A stretch of DNA of 64,000 bases from Algoriphagus aestuarii (GCA_017051695.1 JAFIDK010000002.1:558001-622000), one strand, 5' to 3'. Positions 43,497 to 54,059 are shown, counted from the first letter of the stretch. A program made the numbers and translations. Notes: generated by a model from the letters alone, not told the origin.

Positions 43497-45059
43497 TCAA
43501 TGCACCTCTCCCATCATCTTTTTGATAATTGGTTTGAGCAAGAAGAGTAACACTGCTGAACCAACCACTGTGTAAACAATCAGCATATATTGATCTGGCA
43601 TTTGCAATAATGCTTCTTCTGTTCCACCACTCGCCTCTCCTGCTATCAGTCCAGCGATCAGGTTGCCCAAAGCCACTGATAGGAACCAAATGCCCATCAT
43701 TTGCCCGCCATAACCATTTGGTGCTAGCTTGGTCACCAAACTTAAGCCTACTGGAGACAAACTCAGTTCACCAAAGGTATGAAGCATGTAAGTCAAAATT
43801 AACCAAGTAGGAGCTGCCAATTCACCTGAGGCAGCGATCTTAGCTGCGAAATACATCACAAAAAAACCAAGACCTAGTAGCAGCAAGCCAAAAGTAAATT
43901 TCAGAGGAGAACTTGGTTCTAAGTTTCTTCTACCTAACCATACCCATAACGCTCCAAAGAAAGGTGCAAATATGATAATGAATAAAGAATTTATGGACTG
44001 AAAGTAGCTGGCAGGGATTTCCCAACCAAAAACTGTTCGATCAGTAAATCTTTCCCCGAACAAGTTTAATGTGGATCCAGCTTGCTCGAATCCAGACCAA
44101 AACATGGCGGAGAAAAGGAATAATATGGCAATGACTCCAACTTTATTTTTATCAGACTTACTCAGTCCACCAAAGGCAATCACATATCCTAAATATCCAA
44201 AAGCCACTAATGCTATGACAGTCCCTGATGCTCCTGCAATCGCAGAAACATTAATAGGAATCACTCCCATAAACAGAACAGCGATAATTGCCACTAAACC
44301 TACCCCAATCCAAGAGACAGAAGATCTTAGCTTCTTTTGGCTTTCTTGTTCTGAGGGAGTTTCCACTACAGGAGGCTCTCCATAGCCATCAATGTTTTTG
44401 GCAGTCAATTTATATTGGATCAATCCTAAAACCATCCCAAAACCAGCTAAGCCAAAGCCTAAATGCATGTCATAAGTTGCCAATGTACCACAGGCAATTG
44501 GCGCAATAAATCCACCAAGATTGATTCCCATATAGAAAATTGAAAATCCAGCATCCCTTTTTGTGCTTCCTTTTGGATAAAGCTGACCTACGATAGAGCT
44601 AATATTTGGCTTCAATAAACCAGTACCAATGACGATCAAAATCAAACCCAGAAAAAAAGTGGATGTATCCAAGGTGGTCAGAACTGTCTTGGGCGCATGA
44701 TTTCCTTCCAATAAAGCCATCACACCAGGCACAGCCATCATAAAGTGTCCAATGGCTATAATAATTCCTCCGTACCAAACTGATTTTTTCAAACCAAAAA
44801 GTCTATCGGCAAGCCAACCTCCTGGCAATGCCAATAAATAAACTCCCATGGTATATAATCCATAAATAGCCCCAGAAGTAGAATCATCAAATCCCAGACC
44901 TCCGTCGGCAATTGTTTTTGTCATAAATAAAATGAGCAAAGCACGCATACCATAATAACTGAAACGCTCCCACATTTCAGTAAAAAACAAGGTCATCAGA
45001 CCTTTTGGATGACCAAAAACGGTTGGTCCATCAAATTCCGGAGTAAGTTGTTTTTCCAA
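43497..45059 (-). CDS. peptide MFS transporter, POT/PTR family
   Basis: 520 residues with about 14 transmembrane segments. POT signatures are present: the N-terminal EMWERFSYYGMRALL (ExxERFxYYG proton-coupling motif) and the FIGTGLLKPNISS-like block (here GTGLLKPNISSIVGQLYP), with the FSIFYMGINLGGF region following. It imports di- and tripeptides with protons across the inner membrane. Stand-alone; divergent from pckA across a 281-bp AT-rich region. Confidence 0.95.
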   Translation of the reverse strand: MEKQLTPEFDGPTVFGHPKGLMTLFFTEMWERFSYYGMRALLILFMTKTIADGGLGFDDSTSGAIYGLYTMGVYLLALPGGWLADRLFGLKKSVWYGGIIIAIGHFMMAVPGVMALLEGNHAPKTVLTTLDTSTFFLGLILIVIGTGLLKPNISSIVGQLYPKGSTKRDAGFSIFYMGINLGGFIAPIACGTLATYDMHLGFGLAGFGMVLGLIQYKLTAKNIDGYGEPPVVETPSEQESQKKLRSSVSWIGVGLVAIIAVLFMGVIPINVSAIAGASGTVIALVAFGYLGYVIAFGGLSKSDKNKVGVIAILFLFSAMFWSGFEQAGSTLNLFGERFTDRTVFGWEIPASYFQSINSLFIIIFAPFFGALWVWLGRRNLEPSSPLKFTFGLLLLGLGFFVMYFAAKIAASGELAAPTWLILTYMLHTFGELSLSPVGLSLVTKLAPNGYGGQMMGIWFLSVALGNLIAGLIAGEASGGTEEALLQMPDQYMLIVYTVVGSAVLLFLLKPIIKKMMGEVH

Positions 45060-45341
45060 GGAGTTAATTATTTGGGTGAATATTTAATTTACAATGATAA
45101 TCGTTTTTAGGACTTTATGCCAAGAATCTTTGATTTATGGAGAGATTCACACTTCTGCATTTTTAAAGGATTTTTGCTTTTACGATACTGAATTTTAAGT
45201 CCATTTATCAATCACCAAATAAATTACTGTTTTTTCTTCGTAATCGATTGAAATGCCAAAAAACGCACTTTTTATGGTTTTTTATTTAAGCTTTTTCTTA
45301 ATTTTGAGCAGACTTATTTCAGTTTGTAAACCCAATATTTT
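45060..45341. other. divergent promoter region between POT and pckA
   Basis: This AT-rich region must hold promoters for both genes. TAATTTTG at 45299-45306, 35 bp before the pckA ATG, fits the -7 consensus but has no clear -33 partner. No operator dyad or RNA gene is evident. Confidence 0.4.
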
Positions 45342-46946
45342 ATGCAGAACAGCGTTCTGGAAAACCCAAATTCCTCTGAGGGTCTTATGGATATAAGAAC
45401 TTCAGGAAATATCTATCTTAATTTACCACCAGCTGCACTAGTAGAGCACTCCTTAAATCGAAGTGAGGGATTTCTCACTTCGACTGGTGCTTTGATGGCA
45501 GATACAGGCAAATTCACAGGCAGGTCCCCTCAAGACCGGTTTATTGTTTTAGATAATAAAACAAGGGAAAGTGTTTGGTGGGGAGACATCAACATTCCTT
45601 TTGATTCAGACAAATTTGATTTGCTGGAAGAAAAAATGATGTATTTCCTAAGTGAAAAAGATCTATATGTCAGAGATGCATTTGCCGGTGCAGATGAAAA
45701 TCACAGATTAAAATTGAGAGTCTACAATACCTTGGCTTGGCATAATTTGTTTTGCCATAACATGTTTTTAAGACCTGATAAAGAGGAGTTGGAGAATTTT
45801 GTCCCTGATTTTAGAATAATCTGCGCTCCTGATTTTGAAGCCAATCCTGCAACGGATGGAACCAAAAATCCGAATTTTGCGATCTTGAATTTAAGTAAAA
45901 GAACCATTTTGATCGGTGGAACTGCCTATGCTGGTGAAATGAAAAAAGGAATTTTCTCTGTATTGAATTTCCTACTCCCTCACGATAAAGGCATTCTTTC
46001 TATGCATTGCTCCGCCAACATCGGCAAAAAAGGCGATACTGCGATTTTCTTTGGCTTATCAGGCACAGGAAAGACTACCCTATCTGCAGACCCCAAAAGA
46101 AATCTGATCGGTGACGATGAACATGGATGGACAGATCATACAGTTTTCAATTTTGAAGGTGGATGCTATGCCAAAGTTGTAGATTTGAGCAGAGAAAAAG
46201 AACCAGAAATCTGGGATGCCATTAAATTTGGTTCGATTGTAGAAAATACAAGGTTCTTTCCAGGAACCAGGGTAGTCGACTATACCAATACAGAAGTCAC
46301 TCAAAACACCAGAACTGCCTATCCTATTCATTATATCCCCAATTCCCAAAACCCCTCTATCGGTGGAGTTCCCAAAAACATTTTCTTCCTGACCGCAGAT
46401 GCATTTGGAGTTATCCCACCTATCTCGAGATTAAGCAAAAGTCAGGCTATGTACCATTTCATCTCGGGATATACGGCAAAAGTAGCTGGTACAGAAATGG
46501 GAGTAACCGAGCCAAAGCTTACCTTTTCGGCATGTTTTGGTGCAGCTTTTCTTCCCTTACATCCTACTGCTTATGCAAAACTCTTTGGAGAAAAAATGGA
46601 AAAGCACGAGGTAAATGTATGGCTAATCAACACAGGTTGGACAGGGGGGCCTTATGGAATAGGTTCACGTATGAAACTTGCATTTACTCGAGCGATGATT
46701 ACTGCAGCTCTTGAGAATAAGCTGGACCAAGTTGATTTTACACGCCATGAGGTTTTTGGATTTGAAGTTCCGCAATCATGCGAAGATGTCCCATCTGAAA
46801 TCCTGAATCCAAAAAGGACTTGGAAAAATCCTGAAGATTATGACAAACAGGCCAAAAAATTGGCATTGGCATTTGTGGAAAATTTCAAAAAATTTGAAAG
46901 TTTTGCAAATCAGGATATTATGAATGGAGCTCCTTCCATTTCATAA
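45342..46946 (+). CDS. pckA: phosphoenolpyruvate carboxykinase (ATP)
   Basis: 534 residues, typical of the ATP-dependent enzyme that converts oxaloacetate to PEP in gluconeogenesis. Signatures are TGRSPQDRF, the substrate-binding GGTAYAGEMKKGIFS, the P-loop GLSGTGKTTLS, and the kinase-2 IGDDEHGW. ENTRFFPGTR and the C-terminal TGWTGGPYG are also in place. It is monocistronic, closed by a palindromic terminator. Confidence 0.98.
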   Translation: MQNSVLENPNSSEGLMDIRTSGNIYLNLPPAALVEHSLNRSEGFLTSTGALMADTGKFTGRSPQDRFIVLDNKTRESVWWGDINIPFDSDKFDLLEEKMMYFLSEKDLYVRDAFAGADENHRLKLRVYNTLAWHNLFCHNMFLRPDKEELENFVPDFRIICAPDFEANPATDGTKNPNFAILNLSKRTILIGGTAYAGEMKKGIFSVLNFLLPHDKGILSMHCSANIGKKGDTAIFFGLSGTGKTTLSADPKRNLIGDDEHGWTDHTVFNFEGGCYAKVVDLSREKEPEIWDAIKFGSIVENTRFFPGTRVVDYTNTEVTQNTRTAYPIHYIPNSQNPSIGGVPKNIFFLTADAFGVIPPISRLSKSQAMYHFISGYTAKVAGTEMGVTEPKLTFSACFGAAFLPLHPTAYAKLFGEKMEKHEVNVWLINTGWTGGPYGIGSRMKLAFTRAMITAALENKLDQVDFTRHEVFGFEVPQSCEDVPSEILNPKRTWKNPEDYDKQAKKLALAFVENFKKFESFANQDIMNGAPSIS

Positions 46947-46951
46947 GAAAG

Positions 46952-46982
46952 ATAGGGAGTATATACTCCCTATTATTTTTTC
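46952..46982 (+). terminator. palindromic terminator after pckA
   Basis: A perfect 22-bp palindrome (46952-46973, half-site ATAGGGAGTAT) is followed by TATTTTTT. Confidence 0.85.
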
Positions 46983-47005
46983 ACGATATTATTCAATTAA
47001 TCTGC

Positions 47006-47013
47006 TATTTTTG
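47006..47013 (+). promoter_or_regulatory. candidate -7 promoter element of the cyclophilin gene
   Basis: TATTTTTG fits TAnnTTTG and lies 54 bp upstream of the ATG at 47068, directly after the pckA terminator. The -33 position is T-rich without a clear TTG. Confidence 0.45.
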
Positions 47014-47067
47014 CAGTATAATTTTTAATAAAACAAAGCGCAATACCTTTCTATTTATCTTAAAAAT

Positions 47068-47502
47068 ATGAGAACAGCGGAAATTATTACTGAAAAAGGA
47101 ACTATGAAGGTTGAATTCTATGAGAAGGATGCTCCTATTGCAGTTCAAAATTTTATTGATTTATCGAATAAGGGATTTTACGATGGTCTGACGTTTCATA
47201 GAGTTATCCCAAATTTTGTCATCCAAGGCGGCTGCCCAATAGGAAATGGCGCTGGCGGACCAGGGTATAAAATCAAATGTGAATTGGATGGAGATAATCA
47301 ATACCATGACAGAGGAGTTTTATCCATGGCACATGCAGGGAGAAATACAGGAGGATCACAATTTTTCATTTGCCATAGTAGAGATAATACAGCGCATTTA
47401 GACAGAAATCACACTTGCTTCGGTAAAGTAGTGGAAGGTCTCGAGGTCATCGATTCGATAAGAGCCGGTGACAAAATCGAAAAAATCGTTGTAAACGAAT
47501 AA
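47068..47502 (+). CDS. peptidyl-prolyl cis-trans isomerase, cyclophilin type
   Basis: 144 residues, a single cyclophilin domain with no signal peptide, so cytoplasmic. [13 protein letters not shown] holds the catalytic arginine and the substrate-contact phenylalanine/glutamine; [20 protein letters not shown] is the second signature. It catalyses proline isomerisation during protein folding. It has its own promoter element and terminator. Confidence 0.96.
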   Translation: MRTAEIITEKGTMKVEFYEKDAPIAVQNFIDLSNKGFYDGLTFHRVIPNFVIQGGCPIGNGAGGPGYKIKCELDGDNQYHDRGVLSMAHAGRNTGGSQFFICHSRDNTAHLDRNHTCFGKVVEGLEVIDSIRAGDKIEKIVVNE

Positions 47503-47511
47503 TAATCAAAG

Positions 47512-47537
47512 CCTTCCGATACTGGAAGGTTTTTTTT
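47512..47537 (+). terminator. terminator after the cyclophilin gene
   Basis: A stem CCTTCC/GGAAGG (about 47512-47529) with a 6-nt loop is followed by nine Ts. Confidence 0.85.
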
Positions 47538-47605
47538 TACTTTTTTATAGAATTAAGAATTGGAATAATTCTTGGACAATGGCATTCCCATTTAAATGCC
47601 TGTTC

Positions 47606-48214
47606 ATGAGATCCAACTTTTATTCAATTCTGGCAAGTTCTCTATTGCTATTATTTTCCAATTCCCTCTTCGCCCAGAAATATGGAAATGCGGTCGGGAT
47701 CAGACTTGGAAACAACCAAATCAGCAGACAGTTTGGAGTGACTTTTCAACAAAGAATTATGGAAAGAACTAGTATTGAAGCAATACTTCAAACAGACTTT
47801 TCTAGAAATTCTAGTTTGAGTTTATTATTGGAAAAGCATAAACCGATTATCTCAAAACGCTTTAATTATTATTTAGGAGCTGGGATTTCCTTTGGAAATG
47901 AAGAAAGCTTTAGGAAAAATGAGGTGGAAAAAGAAATTGTGCAGACCTATGGCAATAAGACCATGGGAGTAGAAGCAATTGGTGGGATTGAGTTTACGGT
48001 CGCAAGAACTGTGTTGTCATTGGATTATAAACCAAATTTCAATATTGCTGGTCGTGAAGAATTTTTCAGGGGTCAAGTTGGATTCTCAGCAAGGACTGTT
48101 CTCACCAAAAGCAAAGATCAAAAGAAAAGGCAGAGACAGCGAAAAAGGTCAAAGAAAAAATCAGATCAGGCACCATTCGGTGAAAAAGTAAAATCGATTT
48201 TCTCTAAAAATTAA
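47606..48214 (+). CDS. outer-membrane-like protein with a highly basic tail, unknown
   Basis: 202 residues from the ATG at 47606, giving a clean signal peptide ending near LFAQ; a start at 47579 is possible. Alternating-strand segments (YGNAVGIRLGNN, FNYYLGAGISFGN, VGVEAIGGIEF-like, LSLDYKPNFNI) suggest a small beta-barrel. After about residue 170 the protein ends in a tail where 12 of 18 residues are Lys or Arg (KSKDQKKRQRQRKRSKKK), unusual for an outer-membrane protein. No family recognised. Convergent with trmH. Confidence 0.75.
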   Translation: MRSNFYSILASSLLLLFSNSLFAQKYGNAVGIRLGNNQISRQFGVTFQQRIMERTSIEAILQTDFSRNSSLSLLLEKHKPIISKRFNYYLGAGISFGNEESFRKNEVEKEIVQTYGNKTMGVEAIGGIEFTVARTVLSLDYKPNFNIAGREEFFRGQVGFSARTVLTKSKDQKKRQRQRKRSKKKSDQAPFGEKVKSIFSKN

Positions 48215-48222
48215 ACTACAAT

Positions 48223-48921
48223 TCATTTATTTCCTTGGAAAAATGCCTTTTCATGAATTGCAGAATTTTTTACGACCGATTTATACCATTGAAGTCTCAA
48301 ATCGTTTTTTTCTTTTTCAGTCAAATAATAAGCTGGGTTCTTTTTGACTTCATCTGATTGAATCAAATGCTGCAGAAATAAAGAAGCTGCAACGGAAATA
48401 TTGAAACTTTCTGTAAAACCAAACATCGGAATATGGACCAATCCATCAGCTTGCTGGATTACTTCCTTGCTGACACCCTCATGTTCATTTCCAAATACAA
48501 GCGCGATTTTTTCATTTGGGTTTAAATCAGAAATAGAAATAGAATTATCCACTGGACTAGTAGCCAGAATTTTATATCCTTTTCTCCTCAAAGCAGAAAA
48601 ACATTCTTGAACACCGCTGCCATCTGGATTATGGTATTTGTAAAGATCCACCCACTGGGATGCTCCTCTCGTTACAAAGGGATTTACTTTATACTCCTTT
48701 GTTTTCTCAATCACATGAACATCCTGAATCCCAAAACAATCACAAGTTCGAAGGACAGCACTTGCATTATGTGGTTTAAATATATCTTCTAAAACAACTG
48801 TGAAAAAGCGTGTTCTATGGGACAATACACGTTCCATCACCTCTTTCTTGTGCTGGGTGATGTATTGTCCCAAATAGTTAATTAAATTTTGGTCTACGGT
48901 ATTTAATGGATTTTCTTCCAT
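48223..48921 (-). CDS. TrmH family tRNA/rRNA 2'-O-methyltransferase
   Basis: 232 residues, SPOUT (alpha/beta knot) fold. The three SpoU motifs are visible: NASAVLRTCDCFG, ALVFGNEHEGVS and IPMFGFTESFNISVAA. The C-terminal helix extension fits TrmH, which methylates G18 in tRNA, better than the rRNA-targeting RlmB. It lies 10 bp after parC in the same direction, so it is probably the last gene of a parE-parC-trmH run. Confidence 0.92.
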   Translation of the reverse strand: MEENPLNTVDQNLINYLGQYITQHKKEVMERVLSHRTRFFTVVLEDIFKPHNASAVLRTCDCFGIQDVHVIEKTKEYKVNPFVTRGASQWVDLYKYHNPDGSGVQECFSALRRKGYKILATSPVDNSISISDLNPNEKIALVFGNEHEGVSKEVIQQADGLVHIPMFGFTESFNISVAASLFLQHLIQSDEVKKNPAYYLTEKEKNDLRLQWYKSVVKNSAIHEKAFFQGNK

Positions 48922-48931
48922 TCACAGCATT

Positions 48932-51541
48932 CTAAAATAACCCTAATTGCTCTTCATCATCCTTCTTTACAGATAGATCGATGGTTTTTCCAACTTCAAT
49001 CTGCTCGTCATCTTCAGCATTTTCTTCAGATTCCGAATCCTCATTAGATTGGCTTTTTTCAGACTGAATCAGGGAGATTTCTTTAATCTCATGTGAACTC
49101 ACTTTATTTCCGATGGCTTTCCAGCCCTTCACATCGATCAGCATGTCCATGTCATACTCCATCACTTCTTCTTCTTTTCCTTTGAGGATTTTCACTGAAA
49201 TCTGAGGTTGCTTCTCCGTGGAAACGACTTTCAAAAAGGATTGCTTATGATCTGTGATAAAATTGAATTTCTTGTTGAGAGTAGTAGTTTCGATCTGGAA
49301 TCTTTTGACATAATACGTTTTTGTAGCTCCGTCGTAATGAATGGCAGAGATGATTTTGTTCTCATCAAACTTCTCAATCAGTAGGACATTGGATGGTTCA
49401 TATCGATTTGTCAATTCAAAAGAAGTCAATTCATACTCCCCTGTTTTATAGCAGACCAATACTTTATCGTCTCCCAGGAAGTTTCCAATCAACTCACCTC
49501 TTTGATCTGTATTCAATCTTCCTACAATAGGATCGTAATATATATCCAGTCCGCCTAAAGTGGAAACACCCTCCATTTTCAACTGGATTTTCCTTACTGG
49601 ATATTTGGTCAAAATATTCCCACCGGCTCCACGACCTTTGATTTCAATCGTAGCAAAATCAAAATCAAATACTTTTACTCTCGCTTTAGCACCTTGCGTC
49701 AGGTAAACTGTGATAATTTCTGCCTCGCCATTGGCATTGGCTGTGAGATATAAGGTTTTAGAACCTTTTGTTCCTTTGGTAAGATCATACTCTTTATCTC
49801 TGGTCACGGCTAAGACCTGGAATCTCTTCACCATGGCTCTTCCGGATCCACCATCCAGGTAAATCAGGTTATAAACCATCCGCTCATCTCCTTTCCTAAA
49901 GACGGCCACATGAAGAATATCCTTGCCCATGAAGTTCTTTTCCTGGATTTTGGAAACCATGCATTTCCCGTCTTTTCGGATTACGATGATATCATCTAGA
50001 TCTGAGCAATCACAAACAAACTCGTCTTTCTTTAAACCTGTTCCGACAAAACCATCTGCTCTATTGACATAAAGTTTGGCATTATTTGCTGCTACTACAG
50101 ATGCTTCAATGGTGTCAAATGCACGAATCTCAGTTTTACGTTCTCTACCTTTTCCGTATTTGGCAAGGAGGTTCTCATAATACTTGATGGCAAAATCGGT
50201 AAGATGTCGAAGGTTATAATTCACTTCTTTCAACTCATCCTGAAGACGCTTCATCAATTCGTCCGCTTTGAAAGCATCAAATTTTGAAATCCTTTTAATT
50301 CTGATTTCAGTCAATTTGATCAAGTCTTCCTGAACTATTTCTCTATAAAAATCAGGTTTATATGGATCCAATCCGCGATCTATCGCTTCTAGAACAGCTT
50401 CCCAAGTAGTACACTCTTCGATGTCCCTATAAATTCTATTCTCGATGAAAATTTTCTCCAAGGAAGAAAAAAGCAATTTTTCCATCAGTTCAGCCTTGCG
50501 GATTTCCAGTTCCCTTTTCAAAAGGGCTTTGGTCTGCTTGGTGTTATAGGCTAAAATATCATTGACATTCAGGAATACCGGCTTGTCATCGATGATCACA
50601 CAGGCATTTGGAGAGATGGATATTTCACAATCTGTAAAAGCATACAAAGCATCAATGGTCACATCTGGAGAAACTCCAGGGGCTAGCTGAACAGCGATTT
50701 CAACATCCTTTGCAGTATTATCTACTACTTTTTTGATCTTAATTTTTCCTTTGTCATTTGCTTTAAGGATAGAATCGATCAAAGAATCTGTAGTGGTTCC
50801 ATAAGGTATTTCTTTGATCAAAATCGTCTTGCTGTCTTCCTCTTCGATCTTTGCTCTGACTTTTACTTTGCCTCCTCTTTGACCGCCATTGTATTCTGAG
50901 AAGTCCGCTAAACCCCCAGTAATAAAATCAGGAAGCACATTGGTGGGATTTCCTTTCAAGATTTCAATAGAACCCTCAATCAATTCGCAAAAATTGTGTG
51001 GGAGGATTTTTGTAGAAAGTCCTACTGCAATACCCTCAACACCTTGAGCCAACAGCAATGGGAATTTAACCGGAAGAGTAACAGGTTCTCTCTTTCTACC
51101 ATCATAGGAAAGTTGCCATTCGGTAGTCTGAGGATTGAAAACGACTTCCAGTGCAAATTTTGAAAGTCTGGCTTCAATATATCTGGCAGCAGCGGCCCTA
51201 TCCCCTGTTCGTACATCTCCCCAGTTTCCTTGGGTTTCAATCAGAAGTTCTTTTTGTCCAAGATTGACTATCGCATCACCAATGGAAGCATCTCCATGAG
51301 GGTGATATTGCATGGATTGACCGATGATATTCGCCACTTTATTGAAGCGCCCATCATCCATCTCCTTCATGGCATGTAGAATCCTACGCTGCACAGGTTT
51401 CAGACCGTCTTCTATGGCAGGTACGGCACGTTCAAGAATTACATAAGAAGCATAATCCAAAAACCATTCTTTATACATCCCGGTCACCGGGACGGAATCA
51501 TGAAGGCTTCCGTCTTTTGTCAAATCATTTTCTTCACTCAT
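48932..51541 (-). CDS. parC: DNA topoisomerase IV/gyrase subunit A (ParC)
   Basis: 869 residues. The N-terminal breakage-reunion domain has LKPVQRRILHAMKE, QYHPHGDASIGDAI and the catalytic Tyr121 preceded by Arg120 (AAARYIEARL). A GyrA-like beta-propeller C-terminal domain follows (about 500-780), then an acidic low-complexity tail ending EEQLGLF. The partner parE is 104 bp upstream, which favours topoisomerase IV (chromosome decatenation) over gyrase. The propeller lacks an obvious GyrA box. Confidence 0.94.
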   Translation of the reverse strand: MSEENDLTKDGSLHDSVPVTGMYKEWFLDYASYVILERAVPAIEDGLKPVQRRILHAMKEMDDGRFNKVANIIGQSMQYHPHGDASIGDAIVNLGQKELLIETQGNWGDVRTGDRAAAARYIEARLSKFALEVVFNPQTTEWQLSYDGRKREPVTLPVKFPLLLAQGVEGIAVGLSTKILPHNFCELIEGSIEILKGNPTNVLPDFITGGLADFSEYNGGQRGGKVKVRAKIEEEDSKTILIKEIPYGTTTDSLIDSILKANDKGKIKIKKVVDNTAKDVEIAVQLAPGVSPDVTIDALYAFTDCEISISPNACVIIDDKPVFLNVNDILAYNTKQTKALLKRELEIRKAELMEKLLFSSLEKIFIENRIYRDIEECTTWEAVLEAIDRGLDPYKPDFYREIVQEDLIKLTEIRIKRISKFDAFKADELMKRLQDELKEVNYNLRHLTDFAIKYYENLLAKYGKGRERKTEIRAFDTIEASVVAANNAKLYVNRADGFVGTGLKKDEFVCDCSDLDDIIVIRKDGKCMVSKIQEKNFMGKDILHVAVFRKGDERMVYNLIYLDGGSGRAMVKRFQVLAVTRDKEYDLTKGTKGSKTLYLTANANGEAEIITVYLTQGAKARVKVFDFDFATIEIKGRGAGGNILTKYPVRKIQLKMEGVSTLGGLDIYYDPIVGRLNTDQRGELIGNFLGDDKVLVCYKTGEYELTSFELTNRYEPSNVLLIEKFDENKIISAIHYDGATKTYYVKRFQIETTTLNKKFNFITDHKQSFLKVVSTEKQPQISVKILKGKEEEVMEYDMDMLIDVKGWKAIGNKVSSHEIKEISLIQSEKSQSNEDSESEENAEDDEQIEVGKTIDLSVKKDDEEQLGLF

Positions 51542-51645
51542 GAAATAATCTTGGTTATTAGTCCAGCCAGCTTAGGATTCTAAGCTTCGCTTTGACATGA
51601 CTTTCTTACTAGTAAGATTAATTTTTATTCAATAAATAAATGAGA

Positions 51646-53541
51646 TTAGGCAGCCTCATCATCACTTACAGTCTCTGCCTTTGGATCTTCCAGTGCCAAA
51701 TCTTTCTCAATTTTGAGATTATCAATGATAAAGGTCTGGCGACTAGGCGTGTTTTTGCCCATATAGAAACCTAGAAGATCAGCAATTTTGGTCTCTTTAT
51801 TCAAAATAATAGGTTCGAGTCTGATATCTTCTCCAATAAAGGTTCCAAATTCCTCAGGAGAAATTTCACCCAATCCTTTGAATCGGGTGATCTCAGGCTT
51901 TGAGCCTAATTTATGAATGGCTAATTGTCTTTCTTCGTCAGTGTAGCAATAGATCGTCTCCTTTTTGTTTCTTACCCTGAATAAAGGTGTATCCAGGATA
52001 AACAAGTGTCCGTTTTTCACCAAATCAGGAAAAAACTGAAGGAAATAAGTCATGATCAACAAGCGGATGTGCATGCCATCCACATCGGCATCTGTGGCTA
52101 TGACAATCTTTCTATACCGAAGGTTTTCTATTCCATCTTCGATATTCAGTGCATGTTGCAAAAGATTGAATTCTTCATTTTCATACACTACTTTTTTGGT
52201 CATGCCAAAGCAATTCAAGGGTTTTCCACGCAATGAGAAAACAGCCTGAGTCTGCACATCACGGGATTTGGTAATGGAGCCTGAAGCAGAATCCCCTTCC
52301 GTAATGAAAAGCATGGTATTGTTTTTTTGATCCTCATTTGCTTTTGGATCATCGTAATGAACCCGGCAATCGCGAAGTTTTTTATTATGCAAATTGGCTT
52401 TTTTTGCACGCTCATTAGCCAATTTCTTAATTCCAGAGATTTCTTTTCTCTCCCGCTCAGATTGCAAAATCCTCTTCAAAAGAGCATCTGCGACGGCAGG
52501 ATTTTTATGTAAGTAATTATCTAACTCAGTTTTGATAAAGTCATTGACAAAAGTCCTCAATGTCGGCCCATCCGGTCCAACTGATTGGGATCCCAGTTTG
52601 GTTTTGGTCTGGGACTCAAACACAGGCTCCTGTACTCTCACAGCAATTGATGCCACCACGCTTTGGCGTATATCGGAAGCATCGTAATCTTTCTTGAAAA
52701 ATTCACGAATCGTCTTGACAATCGCCTCTCTGAATGCCGCAAGGTGAGTTCCCCCTTGAGTAGTATACTGACCATTCACAAAAGAATAATATTCTTCCCC
52801 ATATTGACTGGTATGTGTGATCGCTACTTCAATATCATTTCCCTTCAGGTGAATGATAGGATATCTAAGGCTTTCTTCATCTACTTTATTGGACAAAAGA
52901 TCGTACAACCCCTTATCGGAGAAATACTTTTTTCCATTAAAATTAATCGTCAACCCGGCATTGAGATAGGCATAATTCCAAATCTGATTCTCCAGGTATT
53001 CTGGAATGAAATGGTAATTCTTGAAAATGCTGGAATCCGGTGAGAATACTACTTTGGTTCCGTTTCGGTCTGAGGATTTGGTGATGGGAGCATCATTGGT
53101 CAAAATCCCCTTTTCAAACTCAGCCACTTTGGTTTCCCCATCACGATAAGCTTGCACCTTAAAAAAGTCCGATAAAGCATTCACAGCCTTGGTACCGACT
53201 CCATTCAAACCTACAGATTTTTGAAAGGCTCCGGAATCATATTTTCCCCCAGTATTTATTTTTGACACGCAGTCAATGACTTTTCCTAAAGGAATGCCTC
53301 TTCCGTAATCTCTAACTTCTACTTTATGTTCAGAAATTTTCACTTCGATGGTTCTTCCATAGCCCATCATGTGCTCATCGATAGAATTGTCAAGAACTTC
53401 TTTAACCAAGACATAAATACCGTCGTCTTGAGCGCTTCCATCTCCTAGTTTCCCGATATACATCCCGGGTCTAAGTCGGATATGTTCTCTCCAATCAAGA
53501 GACCTAATACTGTCTTCGGTATATTTAACTGGTTCTGCCAT
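51646..53541 (-). CDS. parE: DNA topoisomerase IV subunit B (ParE)
   Basis: 631 residues. The GHKL ATPase domain is clear: [41 protein letters not shown] and [10 protein letters not shown]. The TOPRIM region has [11 protein letters not shown] and [14 protein letters not shown] with the metal-binding acidic residues, then RFKGLGE. ATP-driven strand passage with ParC unlinks daughter chromosomes. Upstream by 23 bp lies a small membrane protein gene; downstream are parC and trmH, so the four may be one operon. Confidence 0.95.
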   Translation of the reverse strand: MAEPVKYTEDSIRSLDWREHIRLRPGMYIGKLGDGSAQDDGIYVLVKEVLDNSIDEHMMGYGRTIEVKISEHKVEVRDYGRGIPLGKVIDCVSKINTGGKYDSGAFQKSVGLNGVGTKAVNALSDFFKVQAYRDGETKVAEFEKGILTNDAPITKSSDRNGTKVVFSPDSSIFKNYHFIPEYLENQIWNYAYLNAGLTINFNGKKYFSDKGLYDLLSNKVDEESLRYPIIHLKGNDIEVAITHTSQYGEEYYSFVNGQYTTQGGTHLAAFREAIVKTIREFFKKDYDASDIRQSVVASIAVRVQEPVFESQTKTKLGSQSVGPDGPTLRTFVNDFIKTELDNYLHKNPAVADALLKRILQSERERKEISGIKKLANERAKKANLHNKKLRDCRVHYDDPKANEDQKNNTMLFITEGDSASGSITKSRDVQTQAVFSLRGKPLNCFGMTKKVVYENEEFNLLQHALNIEDGIENLRYRKIVIATDADVDGMHIRLLIMTYFLQFFPDLVKNGHLFILDTPLFRVRNKKETIYCYTDEERQLAIHKLGSKPEITRFKGLGEISPEEFGTFIGEDIRLEPIILNKETKIADLLGFYMGKNTPSRQTFIIDNLKIEKDLALEDPKAETVSDDEAA

Positions 53542-53564
53542 AATTTACTTTGTGATAAAACCGC

Positions 53565-54059
53565 TTATGATTTATTTTGAACTTGCTTGAATTTACCCAC
53601 CATAATAGCGAATAATCCTATGATCCAAACGACAAATAAGACAGGGATCACATAAAAAAGGAAATCAAATTGCTGAGGAGCATCATCATCCAAGTTATTC
53701 ACCGCATGGGTATAGAAAATCAAGAGAGCAAGACTGACATTCAGAATCCCTCCAAAAGAATAAAACCATCCCAAATAATAATCCCGAAACCTATCCCCTA
53801 CAGGAAATAATCTCACCAATCCTCTATGGTTTTTGGTTTCCAATAATTTTGGAGGAAGTAATACGATCGCATTAAATAGGATAAAAACCCCGATCATTCC
53901 ATAAAAAAACGAGCCTCGACTTATTTCTTTCAATAGATTACCGGACTCATCCTGGCTAAAACTGATTTGCTCAGGCATGGCTGAATAGAAGTACAATAAA
54001 TAAAAGACAAAGAAGAGAATACTCAGGAAATAGAAGGCTTTACCAAAGCGATAGTACAT
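53565..54059 (-). CDS. hypothetical membrane protein with four transmembrane segments
   Basis: 164 residues with four hydrophobic stretches (about residues 8-28, 52-72, 97-117, 133-155). A periplasmic loop between the first two is polar (FSQDESGNLLKEISRG). No domain family recognised. It lies 23 bp upstream of parE in the same orientation with no terminator between, so its promoter in 54060-54174 may drive the topoisomerase genes. Confidence 0.8.
   Translation of the reverse strand: MYYRFGKAFYFLSILFFVFYLLYFYSAMPEQISFSQDESGNLLKEISRGSFFYGMIGVFILFNAIVLLPPKLLETKNHRGLVRLFPVGDRFRDYYLGWFYSFGGILNVSLALLIFYTHAVNNLDDDAPQQFDFLFYVIPVLFVVWIIGLFAIMVGKFKQVQNKS

Noticed and set aside
43357-43689. 110-codon open frame on the minus strand overlapping the POT gene end
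   Set aside because: It overlaps the well-supported POT transporter in another frame, and its tail is the possible intergenic repeat; no protein family fits.
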